Origin: Dyadobacter sp. 50-39
GTDB taxonomy: Bacteria; Bacteroidota; Bacteroidia; Cytophagales; Spirosomataceae
Assembly: GCA_001898145.1 (NCBI GenBank)
Contig: MKSR01000020.1
Span: forward strand, 62,001 to 126,000
DNA: 64,000 bases
Reading direction: 5' to 3'
How positions within the stretch are numbered: position 1 is the stretch's first letter; each line of letters starts with the position of its first letter. The notes below the pieces were generated by a model that ran no database searches, was not told the DNA's origin, and saw nothing but the letters and a program-made list of their open reading frames with translations. Made by a program: the position numbers and the translations under genes. Positions 1 to 7,543 of the stretch are shown here, one piece after another.

Positions 1-747
1 CACCTCATTACTTTTCATCCGTTTGGCAGAATGCAGTCTTCGAAATGGTTTCACGATAGCTCGTGGCTGGATTTCAATATGTTCCAGTCGGGGCACCGCA
101 CTTATGCTCAGGATCATGAAGCCAAAGATCTTCGGTATGGCGAGGACAACTGGCGCTACGTCGAAGCCGACTATGCGCGTACGCCGGTGAAACCGGTGCT
201 GGACGGCGAGCCGTCTTACGAAAACATCTGGCACGGCCTGCACGACAAGACATTGCCTGTGTGGACGGCCGACGATGTGCGGCGGTATGCTTACTGGTCG
301 GTGTTTGCGGGTGCGTGCGGGTTCACGTACGGGAACAACGGGGTGATGCAGATGCGCTACGCGCGGGACCCCAAACTGCCATCCTGGGAGGAGGCTATTC
401 ATGATCCCGGCGCGGGCCAGATGATGCATTTGAAAAACCTGATGCTCTCGAAGCCCTATTTTGAACGTGTGCCGGACCAGTCGCTGATTGCTGAAAACGG
501 GGAGCGGTATGATCGCTTGCTGGCCACACGCGGGAGAGATTATGCATTGATCTACACCTGGAATGGCAGGCAGATGAAAGTCAATATGGGTAAAATAGGC
601 GGTTCCAAAGTGAATGCCAGCTGGTATGACCCGCGCACCGGCGAAACAAAAGTTTTAGGAAAAGTTGAAAACAGAGGAGTTAAAACATTTAACCCGCCCG
701 GGGAGGTTAGAAACGGGAACGATTGGGTTTTGGTGTTGGAAAAATAA
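1..747 (+). CDS. GH140-like (apiosidase-type, DUF4038) glycoside hydrolase, C-terminal part
   Basis: The frame is open from the first base, so the true start lies upstream; 248 C-terminal residues are visible. The segments HPFGRMQSSKWFHDSSW and LDFNMFQSGH near the start and PVLDGEPSYENI around visible residue 70 are typical of the DUF4038/GH140 TIM barrel; the Glu in DGEPSYE (bases 208-210) is the likely catalytic residue. The last 90 or so residues resemble the small beta-sandwich domain (putative collagen-binding domain) that ends these proteins. Characterised GH140 enzymes release D-apiose from rhamnogalacturonan II side chains; other DUF4038 proteins are untested, so apiose specificity is inferred. 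It ends 4 bases before the next gene, so the two are probably co-transcribed. The N-terminal signal peptide, if any, is outside the window. Confidence 0.85.
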   Translation, partial: HLITFHPFGRMQSSKWFHDSSWLDFNMFQSGHRTYAQDHEAKDLRYGEDNWRYVEADYARTPVKPVLDGEPSYENIWHGLHDKTLPVWTADDVRRYAYWSVFAGACGFTYGNNGVMQMRYARDPKLPSWEEAIHDPGAGQMMHLKNLMLSKPYFERVPDQSLIAENGERYDRLLATRGRDYALIYTWNGRQMKVNMGKIGGSKVNASWYDPRTGETKVLGKVENRGVKTFNPPGEVRNGNDWVLVLEK

Positions 748-751
748 CGCT

Positions 752-2584
752 ATGCAAAAAGAATTGACAGGAATGCTGGCCCTATGCCTGGCAGTGGGCG
801 CGGCCAATGCGCAGGATACGATCCGCTATACGGGCAAAACACTCGTGAATGTCGATTACCATCACGGCCAGCTGAGCCCGGCTATCGGCGTGCATTCGTA
901 CCAGACGTTGCGTGCCAACCGGACCGATGCGAGCAGGGATTCGGCTATCACCTGGACCTATAACCACGCGCCGATGCTGGCGTACTGGAATGGTACATTT
1001 TATCTGAATTACCTCAGCAATCCGGTAGGAGAGCACATTCCGCCCGGACAAACGCTTTTGCAGACCTCTAAGGATGGTAAAACCTGGACCAGGCCTGTGG
1101 CGATATTCCCGCCTTACAAAATTCCCGACGGTACCCGGAAGGAGGGGCATCCGGGCGTGGCCAAAGATTTGTATGCGGTGATGCACCAGCGCATGGGTTT
1201 TTACACATCCAAAACCGGCCGGCTGCTCACATTGGCCTATTTCGGCATGGTACTGGACGCGAAAGACGATCCGAACGACGGCCACGGGATCGGTAGGGTG
1301 GTAAGGGAGATCAAAAAGGATGGAACCTTCGGCCCGATCTATTTCATCAGGCATAATGCTTCCTGGAAACAGCCTTCGGACTATCCGATGTATACCGAAA
1401 GCAAGGACAAGGGCTTCATTGAAGCTTGTGATGAGCTGCTGGGCAATAAACTGGTAACGCAGCAATGGGTCGAGGAGGCCGATCGTAACGATCCGCTGAT
1501 CAGTTTGAAAGGAGAATACAAGGCGCTTAGCTACTATCACTTGCCGGATGGCCGGGTGGTGGGCCTTTGGAAGAATGCATTGACCAGTATCAGTAAAAAT
1601 GAAGGCAAAACGTGGCTGTACAACCCTAAACGGGCGCCGGGTTTCGTGAATAGCAATGCCAAAATATGGGGGCAGAAGACGTCCGATGGTAAATATGCGA
1701 CGGTTTACAATCCATCCGAATTCCGCTGGCCGCTCGCGGTTTCAGTCAGTGACGATGGGTTGAATTACAAAAACCTGCTGCTTGTGAACGGCGAGATCAC
1801 TTCGATGCGGTATGGCGGCAACTATAAGTCTTATGGCCCGCAATATGTTCGAGGCATTTCCGAAGGCGACGGTACGCCGCCCGACGGCAATCTCTGGGTG
1901 ACTTACAGCATGAACAAAGAGGACATCTGGGTCTCGGAAATACCCGTGCCCGTACGTGACAGGGCCGAAAAGCACGCCGCCGACCGTTTTGCGCAGATGC
2001 CGGAAGGTAAAGAGTTGAACGACTGGAACATTTATAGTCCGCTGCAAGCGCCGGTCGGTATCGGTAAAGGGCAGAATGGCAAGGCACTGCTGATCAAAGA
2101 CGCCGACCATTTCGACTATGCCCGGGTAGAGCGTGTGATCCCGGCGACCCAAAAGCTGATCGCCGAATTCTCGGTCACACCAAGCCAGGACGACACCGGT
2201 TTGCTCGATATTGAATTTCTCGACGCAAAGGGTACGCCGGGCATTCGTTTGTCTTTTGATTCGACGGGCGTGTTCCGGTTGAAAGCAGGGTATCGCAACA
2301 AAACGCTGCTGCCATATCAGCAAGGAAAACGCTACGACATTAAAGTACAGGCCAATACCGTGACGCGGCTTTACACCGTCGTGGTGAACGGCAAGCAGGT
2401 GGGTACGGGAGTACTTTTCGCTCCGCTGGAAGCTGTAAGCCGCATTGCATTCCGCACGGGCGATACCCGTCGGTTTCCGGATGCCGATACGCCCACCGAC
2501 CAGATGTACGACCTGCCGAATGGCGGAGTCCAAGACCGGGAAGCCGTTTATCAAATTGATTATCTGATTACCAAGTCATTTTAA
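752..2584 (+). CDS. Secreted sialidase-fold (BNR-type beta-propeller) protein with C-terminal jelly-roll-like domain
   Basis: The start is placed at the ATG at 752 because it begins a clear signal peptide (MQKELTGMLALCLAVGAANA, cleaved before QD); the frame is open further upstream but that part overlaps the previous gene. Residues of about 30-430 read as a beta-propeller with repeated SxDGKTW/SxNEGKTW/SDDGLNY motifs, as in sialidase/BNR-repeat proteins of polysaccharide loci. Residues of about 440-610 form a beta-rich concanavalin- or jelly-roll-like module (for example YDIKVQANTVTRLYTVVVNG). Bacteroidota annotations usually call such proteins exo-alpha-sialidases, but the substrate cannot be read from sequence; a plant cell-wall sugar is more likely given the GH140 and GH127 neighbours. 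The stop codon is followed 41 bases later by the next start. Confidence 0.75.
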   Translation: MQKELTGMLALCLAVGAANAQDTIRYTGKTLVNVDYHHGQLSPAIGVHSYQTLRANRTDASRDSAITWTYNHAPMLAYWNGTFYLNYLSNPVGEHIPPGQTLLQTSKDGKTWTRPVAIFPPYKIPDGTRKEGHPGVAKDLYAVMHQRMGFYTSKTGRLLTLAYFGMVLDAKDDPNDGHGIGRVVREIKKDGTFGPIYFIRHNASWKQPSDYPMYTESKDKGFIEACDELLGNKLVTQQWVEEADRNDPLISLKGEYKALSYYHLPDGRVVGLWKNALTSISKNEGKTWLYNPKRAPGFVNSNAKIWGQKTSDGKYATVYNPSEFRWPLAVSVSDDGLNYKNLLLVNGEITSMRYGGNYKSYGPQYVRGISEGDGTPPDGNLWVTYSMNKEDIWVSEIPVPVRDRAEKHAADRFAQMPEGKELNDWNIYSPLQAPVGIGKGQNGKALLIKDADHFDYARVERVIPATQKLIAEFSVTPSQDDTGLLDIEFLDAKGTPGIRLSFDSTGVFRLKAGYRNKTLLPYQQGKRYDIKVQANTVTRLYTVVVNGKQVGTGVLFAPLEAVSRIAFRTGDTRRFPDADTPTDQMYDLPNGGVQDREAVYQIDYLITKSF

Positions 2585-2625
2585 TGCCGGTTATTGCTCA
2601 AAATGCATGGCCGCTTTCTAAAAAT

Positions 2626-4647
2626 ATGAAAACCACTAAAACCATTATGGCGCTTTCGCTGGGCCTTTCGCTCAACGCTTTTGCACAGGAAAAGGCGCTT
2701 GTAAACACTTCACAAAGCAAATTTGCCAAACTGCGCGGTACCGATATGGCCGCCGTGCAGTGGACACAGGGTTTCTGGGCCGACCGTTTCAAAGTATGCC
2801 GCGAAACGATGGTGCCGCAGCTATGGAAAACCTACACCGATCCGAACCTCAGCCATTCGTTCCGTAATTTCGAGATCGCGGCGGGCCTGGAACAAGGCAA
2901 TTTTAAAGGCCCTTCGTTTCACGACGGGGATTTTTACAAAACATTCGAAGCCGTGGCAAGCCTTTACGCCGCCACCAGGGACCCGAAACTGGACGAGCTC
3001 ATGGACAAAACCATCGCCGTGATCGCCAAAGCGCAACGCGCGGACGGGTACATTTATACCAAGGCTATTATCGAGCAGAAGCAGCACGGGGAAGGCAAGA
3101 TGTTCGCCGACCGTCTCAGTTTCGAGGCCTATAATTTTGGGCATTTGATGACGGCAGCCTGCGTGCATTACCGTGCCACCGGCAAGACGAGCATGCTGGA
3201 CGTCGCCAAAAAGGCCGCCGATTTTCTGATCACCTTTTATAATGTTGCTACGCCCGAGCAAAGCCGTAATGCCATTTGTCCGGCGCATTATATGGGACTT
3301 TCGGAGCTTTACCGCACCACCCACGACGAAAAATACCTCACGCTCGTGAAGCATCTCATTGCCATCAAAGGGGCCACCGAAGGCACCGACGACAATCAGG
3401 ACCGTATCCCGTTCCTGAAACAGACCAAAGTAATGGGCCACGCCGTGCGCGCCAATTACCTGTATGCGGGCGTTGCGGATGTGTATGCGGAGACGGGAGA
3501 CGAAGCGCTCCTCGCGCAGCTGCATACGATGTGGGATGACGTTACCCAGCATAAAATGTACGTTACCGGCGGATGCGGCGCCCTTTACGACGGCGTTTCG
3601 CCTGACGGAACTTCCTACAAACCCGATGAAGTGCAGAAGATCCACCAGGCCTATGGTCGCGATTACCAGCTTCCCAACTTTACCGCGCACAATGAAACCT
3701 GTGCCAACATTGGCAATGTCCTCTGGAACTGGCGCATGCTTCAAATCACCGGAGATGCCAAATACGCCGACATCGTGGAGCTTGCCTTATATAACAGCGT
3801 GCTCTCGGGTATTAATCTAAAAGGTGATAAGTTTCTATATACTAATCCATTAGCCTATTCCGACGCGTTGCCGTTCAAGCAACGCTGGGAGAAGGACCGG
3901 CAAGCTTACATCTCCAAATCGAACTGCTGCCCGCCGAATACCGTCCGCACCGTGGCGGAAGTGAGCCAGTATGCTTACAGTCTTTCCGATGCAGGCGTCT
4001 TCTTCAATTTATATGGTGGAAATACATTTCAATCGGCTGTCAGTGGTGGTCTGCTCCGGCTGACGCAAGCCACTGATTATCCGTGGAATGGTAAGGTTTC
4101 CATCACCATCGATCAAGCCCCGGGCAGTGCATTATCGCTGTTTTTCCGCATTCCGGGCTGGTGTAGTAATGCTTCTTTGGTGATTAATGGTAAAAAGGAA
4201 ACCGCAAAACTGGCGTCCGGCTCTTATGCAGAACTTCGCAGGGCCTGGAAGTCAGGCGATAAGATTGAATTGGTGTTCGATATGCCCGTCAAGCTGATCG
4301 AATCCAATCCATTGGTGGAGGAAACGCGCAACCAGGTAGCGGTAAAGCGCGGGCCGGTCGTGTACTGCGTAGAGTCCATTGATTTACCGAAAGGCAAAAC
4401 CATTTTCGACGTAGCCATTGCAGCTAAAAATAACTTTAAACCCGCATTGTTAACCATTGAAAACAGCCCGGTTATGAGCCTCCAAGGTGATGCGGTGCTA
4501 GTGGATAATTCGGATTGGAGCAAAAAGTTATATCGTGAAGTGTCCGTCGACGCGCCTAAAACTATTCCTGTGCGGCTGGTGCCGTACTATGCGTGGGGGA
4601 ATCGGGGGCATGGGGATATGTCGGTTTGGCTGCCGCTGGTTAGGTGA
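2626..4647 (+). CDS. GH127-type (DUF1680) glycosidase, secreted
   Basis: The ATG at 2626 gives the signal peptide MKTTKTIMALSLGLSLNAFA-Q; a longer frame back to 2584 adds residues that do not look like a leader. The 673-residue protein is a full-length DUF1680 alpha/alpha-barrel enzyme. The family's zinc/nucleophile site is readable: E357 and C359 in HNETCANIGN, and C434-C435 in SNCCPPN, spaced almost as in the characterised beta-L-arabinofuranosidase HypBA1. Known members cleave beta-L-arabinofuranosides, and one acts on aceric acid in rhamnogalacturonan II. In the segment HQAYGRDYQLPN a Gln sits where, from memory, many GH127 enzymes carry an active-site Glu, so it may belong to a related subfamily (for example GH146). 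Third gene of the hydrolase trio. Confidence 0.88.
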   Translation: MKTTKTIMALSLGLSLNAFAQEKALVNTSQSKFAKLRGTDMAAVQWTQGFWADRFKVCRETMVPQLWKTYTDPNLSHSFRNFEIAAGLEQGNFKGPSFHDGDFYKTFEAVASLYAATRDPKLDELMDKTIAVIAKAQRADGYIYTKAIIEQKQHGEGKMFADRLSFEAYNFGHLMTAACVHYRATGKTSMLDVAKKAADFLITFYNVATPEQSRNAICPAHYMGLSELYRTTHDEKYLTLVKHLIAIKGATEGTDDNQDRIPFLKQTKVMGHAVRANYLYAGVADVYAETGDEALLAQLHTMWDDVTQHKMYVTGGCGALYDGVSPDGTSYKPDEVQKIHQAYGRDYQLPNFTAHNETCANIGNVLWNWRMLQITGDAKYADIVELALYNSVLSGINLKGDKFLYTNPLAYSDALPFKQRWEKDRQAYISKSNCCPPNTVRTVAEVSQYAYSLSDAGVFFNLYGGNTFQSAVSGGLLRLTQATDYPWNGKVSITIDQAPGSALSLFFRIPGWCSNASLVINGKKETAKLASGSYAELRRAWKSGDKIELVFDMPVKLIESNPLVEETRNQVAVKRGPVVYCVESIDLPKGKTIFDVAIAAKNNFKPALLTIENSPVMSLQGDAVLVDNSDWSKKLYREVSVDAPKTIPVRLVPYYAWGNRGHGDMSVWLPLVR

Positions 4648-4699
4648 AACAGGGTGAAGTTAGATGGTCTGGCAGCGTGAGGGGTAGTGCCGCGTATTT

Positions 4700-4867
4700 G
4701 TTGTTGCGTGCCTACGGCACTTTCGAACAACCGCGTGGTCGTTTTTGCTACCGATATTGCATCCCTGACGGGATTTTGACAAAGTCAAGTCCCGCTAGGG
4801 ACGTAAAATTGGTAGAAATGGTGCTTGTTGATGTGGCATTTTAATGCCGTAGGCATGTGACGACGAA
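4700..4867. repeat. Nested imperfect palindrome, intergenic repeat element
   Basis: Two inverted repeats are nested. The outer arms are 4700-4720 (core TGCCTACGGCA) and 4844-4867 (core TGCCGTAGGCA). The inner arms are 4745-4780 and 4784-4818, sharing TACC(A/G)AT, GTCCCT(A/G)CGGGA-like and TTGAC blocks around a centre of 3 bases. The whole can fold into one long hairpin with an internal loop. It lies between the convergent ends of the GH127 gene and higA. A degenerate relative of the inner arm is seen near 57.16 kb, suggesting a dispersed family. A short open frame across it (4644-4844) is not credible as a protein. Function unknown; REP/MITE-like behaviour or transcription termination are possibilities. 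Confidence 0.65.
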
Positions 4868-4888
4868 GGCGATCAAGCCCTCGCGATG

Positions 4889-5254
4889 CTATGCATTGTC
4901 CAGTAGAACGCCAGGATCAATGCCTAGTTTGTGATAGACTGCTTTGAGGAACGGTATGTCCGGGTCGCGTTTGCCTCGTAGAATTTGGATGAGTTTTGTC
5001 TTTCCTAAACCCAGCAAATCGGCGAGTCCGTCTTGCGTCAGATTAAGTTCAAAGCGCTTTTGCTCGACCATTTCGGGAACTGATTTTGTCATCGGAAAAG
5101 GGTAATGGATATCTTCATATGCCTGAATTGCCAGCGCGAGCGCTTCTATTTTGTCTGCTTCTGCATCGGATATATTTTCCTCACCCTTTTTCATTAGGAT
5201 ATTGAGTTCTTCAAGTGCAGTCTCATATTCTTCTTCTGAATGCAAAGTTTCCAT
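4889..5254 (-). CDS. higA: HigA-like antitoxin, HTH XRE type
   Basis: 121 residues. The N-terminal 55 residues are acidic and helical (EEEYETALEELNILM...), and residues of about 65-115 are a helix-turn-helix (LNLTQDGLADLLGLGKTKLIQILRGKRDP) of the HigA type with the usual C-terminal extension. It should neutralise the toxin encoded just upstream and repress the shared promoter. The toxin stop codon is 8 bases before this start, and toxin-first order is the hallmark of higBA loci. The promoter was not identified. Identity as a type II antitoxin is strong from order and domain; binding has not been shown. Confidence 0.85.
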   Translation of the reverse strand: METLHSEEEYETALEELNILMKKGEENISDAEADKIEALALAIQAYEDIHYPFPMTKSVPEMVEQKRFELNLTQDGLADLLGLGKTKLIQILRGKRDPDIPFLKAVYHKLGIDPGVLLDNA

Positions 5255-5262
5255 ATCGTATC

Positions 5263-5556
5263 CTACAATGTTGATAAATCCAACCCATCATACTGCTTGT
5301 GTGTGCCGATGAAGCGAATATAGAGAGTTCGTTTTTTAAAAATTATCCTTGCAACCAGCCTGCATTTGTTGCCGCCGATGTTAAAAACAAACAAACCGTT
5401 TCCTACGGAATCTGTGGCGTTGAATGTCTGTCTGACGGCAGCAAAACTAGCCCAGTTAGCTTTCCTGCTCTCTTTGTACCATTTATCCAGCGCCGTTCCC
5501 AGTTCCGGATTATCAATACAGAATGATTTTAGAGCTCTGCGAGAAACAACAACCAC
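5263..5556 (-). CDS. higB: HigB-like toxin (RelE-fold mRNA interferase)
   Basis: 97 residues, the usual HigB length, starting at GTG (5554-5556) because that matches the family N-terminus (VSRRALKSF) and no better ATG exists. The order basic N-terminal helix, a WASFAAVRQTF motif, a central strand-rich part (VFNIGGNKCRLVARI) and the end IRFIGTHKQYDGLD fits HigB proteins, which cleave mRNA on the ribosome. It is co-transcribed with the antitoxin immediately downstream. The roughly 100 bases between its start and the end of the DUF1080 gene (same strand, upstream) should hold the promoter, but no clear TAnnTTTG box is visible. Confidence 0.85.
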   Translation of the reverse strand: MVVVSRRALKSFCIDNPELGTALDKWYKESRKANWASFAAVRQTFNATDSVGNGLFVFNIGGNKCRLVARIIFKKRTLYIRFIGTHKQYDGLDLSTL

Positions 5557-5657
5557 TAGTTTACTATTTGAAGTTACCGCTTCAATTTGTAAAACCTTAG
5601 TGCCGTCACGGAAATTTTATTCTCAAGTGCCATGCTTCAGTGAGTAAGCGGGCTAAT

Positions 5658-6437
5658 TTACAACTCCCTTACCCAAATATTCCGGAAACTCACCCGACTC
5701 CCATGTTCCTGCAACTGCAACGGCAGTTTCGGGTCGTGGTAGTGGTACTTCGGGTAGCCCTGGTACACCATCGGTCCCTTCAATTCTACATGGTTTAAAA
5801 TCAATACATTATTATGAAAGACCGTCATATAGGCGGGTTTTTCAACCGTTTTGTCAGCGCGGAAAACGGGCGCTTCGAAGATGACGTCGTAAGTCTGCCA
5901 GGTGAGGGGTTTGCGGGCGGCGTTGACGAGCGGGGCATGCTGCTTGTACACGCTGCCGGCCTGGCCGTTGTAGTAGATTTTGGTGTTGTAGTTCCATGAT
6001 TCGTAAATCTGCAATTCGTAGAGTCCCATGATGAGTACGCCGCTGTTGCCGAGGTTGAAGCCTTTGTCTTCGGAAGGATCGGGCGTGCGCCATTCGAGGT
6101 GGAGCTGGATGTTGCCGAATTTCTGCTTGGTACGGATGTCGGTCGATTTTGGGAGAATGGTAAGCGCGTCGGTTTCGGCTTTCCATTTGACGGGAGATCC
6201 GTCGGTGTGCTCCCACTTGCCGAGATCGGTAGTGCTTCCATACAGCACGATGGCGTCCGAAGGCGGCTGCGCATAGGCATCGCCGGGCGTCACCAGCGGC
6301 GGTTTAAACGACCAGTCTTCGGTGGCAGAAGGCGGTGGTAATTTTTCTTCTTTTTCGGATTGGGCAGTAGCCACCATGCTGACACCCAGTAGCAGTATGC
6401 CGGCAAACAGGGCCGGCGGTGTATATGTGCTTCGCAT
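5658..6437 (-). CDS. DUF1080 family (3-keto-disaccharide-hydrolase-like) secreted protein
   Basis: The start is placed at the ATG at 6435-6437, giving the leader MRSTYTPPALFAGILLLGVSMVATAQ; an ATG 15 bases upstream is in frame but adds residues ahead of the basic region. The mature 230 residues are one concanavalin/jelly-roll domain with the DUF1080 signatures LHLEWRTP, GNSGVLIMGLYELQI and LPLQLQEHGSRVSFRNIWV. Some DUF1080 proteins hydrolyse 3-keto-glycosides; many are only predicted. It is transcribed away from the DeoR regulator on the other strand. Its place beside the sugar cluster suggests a glycan role, but a direct part in the same pathway is inference. Confidence 0.85.
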   Translation of the reverse strand: MRSTYTPPALFAGILLLGVSMVATAQSEKEEKLPPPSATEDWSFKPPLVTPGDAYAQPPSDAIVLYGSTTDLGKWEHTDGSPVKWKAETDALTILPKSTDIRTKQKFGNIQLHLEWRTPDPSEDKGFNLGNSGVLIMGLYELQIYESWNYNTKIYYNGQAGSVYKQHAPLVNAARKPLTWQTYDVIFEAPVFRADKTVEKPAYMTVFHNNVLILNHVELKGPMVYQGYPKYHYHDPKLPLQLQEHGSRVSFRNIWVREL

Positions 6438-6542
6438 TGCAAAATCAAGCATAAATTCAACGGTTGTGGTTATACAAAGAAATAGTAGTACAATAACTCA
6501 CTATTATTTTCAATTTTCTCTTTTTATTTTCTTTTATTTACG

Positions 6543-6550
6543 TAAATTTG
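6543..6550 (+). promoter_or_regulatory. Possible -7 box upstream of the DeoR-type gene
   Basis: TAAATTTG matches the Bacteroidota TAnnTTTG consensus. No TTG lies at the expected distance upstream, and the start codon is about 115 bases downstream, so this is only suggestive. The 6453-6664 gap is AT-rich and divides the divergent DUF1080 and DeoR-type genes. Confidence 0.3.
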
Positions 6551-6664
6551 CTTTTGATAAGTTTAAGGTTTCTATTTGGGTAGTGAAGGGGTTTATTTTT
6601 TGTCGGTATGTGACGAATTGTTTCTTTTCCATCTATTTTTAGGTAAAAAACAAAAGTTAATACA

Positions 6665-7432
6665 ATGCTGGCAAATCAGAGAAGGGAAAAAATACTTGAA
6701 CTGTTAAAAGAAGACGGCTCGGCAAAGGTGATCGATCTGGCCAGGCTTTTTAAAGTGACCGAGGTGACCATCCGGCAGGACCTGGACAAACTCGAAAAAG
6801 ACGGCCTGGTGATCAAGGAACACGGCGGGGCGTTTTTGAAGAATGTCGAAGACCAGGTGCGCAACTTTTCGCTCGCCAACCAGGAAAATCTCGATAAAAA
6901 AGAGCTGATCGCCGCCAAATGCCTGGAATTCATTTCCAATGGCGATACGATCATCCTCGACTCGGGGTCTACCACGACGGAGATTGCGAAAAAGCTGAGG
7001 GGTGGCAACAAGCACCTGACGGTGATCACGAATGCGCTGAACATCGCATTGATCCTCGGCGCCGAAACGGGCATCGAAGTGATCATGACCGGGGGTGAGT
7101 TCAAGCCGCCTACCTTGTCGCTGACGGGCCAGAAGGCCGCCGATTTTTTCAAAGGCCTGAATGTGCAAAAGCTGTTCCTCGCCACGGCGGGATTGTCGCT
7201 GAAAGCAGGGCTTACTTACCCGAGCATCGCCGACCTGGTGGTGAAAAAGGCCATGATCGACGCCGCAGACACGACTTATCTCGTGGCGGATTCGACGAAA
7301 GTAGGAAAAAGCGCATTCGCAAGCCTCGGCGCGTTATCCCTGATTGATTACATCATCACGGACGCCGGGATCGAGGAGAAGCATCAGCAGCTTTTTCATG
7401 ATAATGAGATTGAGCTGATTATTGCGGAATGA
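6665..7432 (+). CDS. DeoR/GlpR-type transcriptional regulator of sugar metabolism
   Basis: 255 residues, standard for the family. Residues 5-57 are the N-terminal winged helix (RREKILELLKEDGSAKVIDLA then VTEVTIRQDLDKLEKDG and HGGAF). The rest is the DeoRC sugar-phosphate-sensing fold: DSGSTTTEIAKKL (phosphate-binding loop), VITNALNIALIL, MTGGEF, VADSTKVGK. Such proteins usually repress neighbouring sugar genes and respond to a phosphorylated intermediate. It stands directly upstream of, and in the same direction as, the isomerase-transketolase-transporter run, and is the obvious candidate regulator. A repeat array separates it from the isomerase, so whether they share a transcript is unclear. 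Confidence 0.92.
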   Translation: MLANQRREKILELLKEDGSAKVIDLARLFKVTEVTIRQDLDKLEKDGLVIKEHGGAFLKNVEDQVRNFSLANQENLDKKELIAAKCLEFISNGDTIILDSGSTTTEIAKKLRGGNKHLTVITNALNIALILGAETGIEVIMTGGEFKPPTLSLTGQKAADFFKGLNVQKLFLATAGLSLKAGLTYPSIADLVVKKAMIDAADTTYLVADSTKVGKSAFASLGALSLIDYIITDAGIEEKHQQLFHDNEIELIIAE

Positions 7433-7452
7433 GCCGCCGTGGAACGGTGAGT

Positions 7453-7500
7453 GAGTGAATGAGTGAATGAGTGAATGAGTGAATGAGTGAATGAGTGAAT
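7453..7500. repeat. Octamer tandem array, six perfect GAGTGAAT units
   Basis: Six uninterrupted copies of GAGTGAAT, preceded by a partial unit GAGT, lie between the DeoR-type gene and the isomerase gene. It is followed at 7501-7535 by GCCTACAGCTTATAGCCTATTG, a single copy of the second repeat family also seen near 15.6 kb. The same octamer type recurs near 42.3, 50.6 and 53.8-54.1 kb. Copy number may vary by slippage. Confidence 0.95.
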
Positions 7501-7543
7501 AAAGCATAGGGCCTACAGCTTATAGCCTATTGCCCCATAATCC

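Noticed and set aside
4644-4844. Small ORF of 66 codons after the GH127-type gene
   Set aside because: It lies within the nested palindrome and overlaps the end of the previous gene; the product has no recognisable features.
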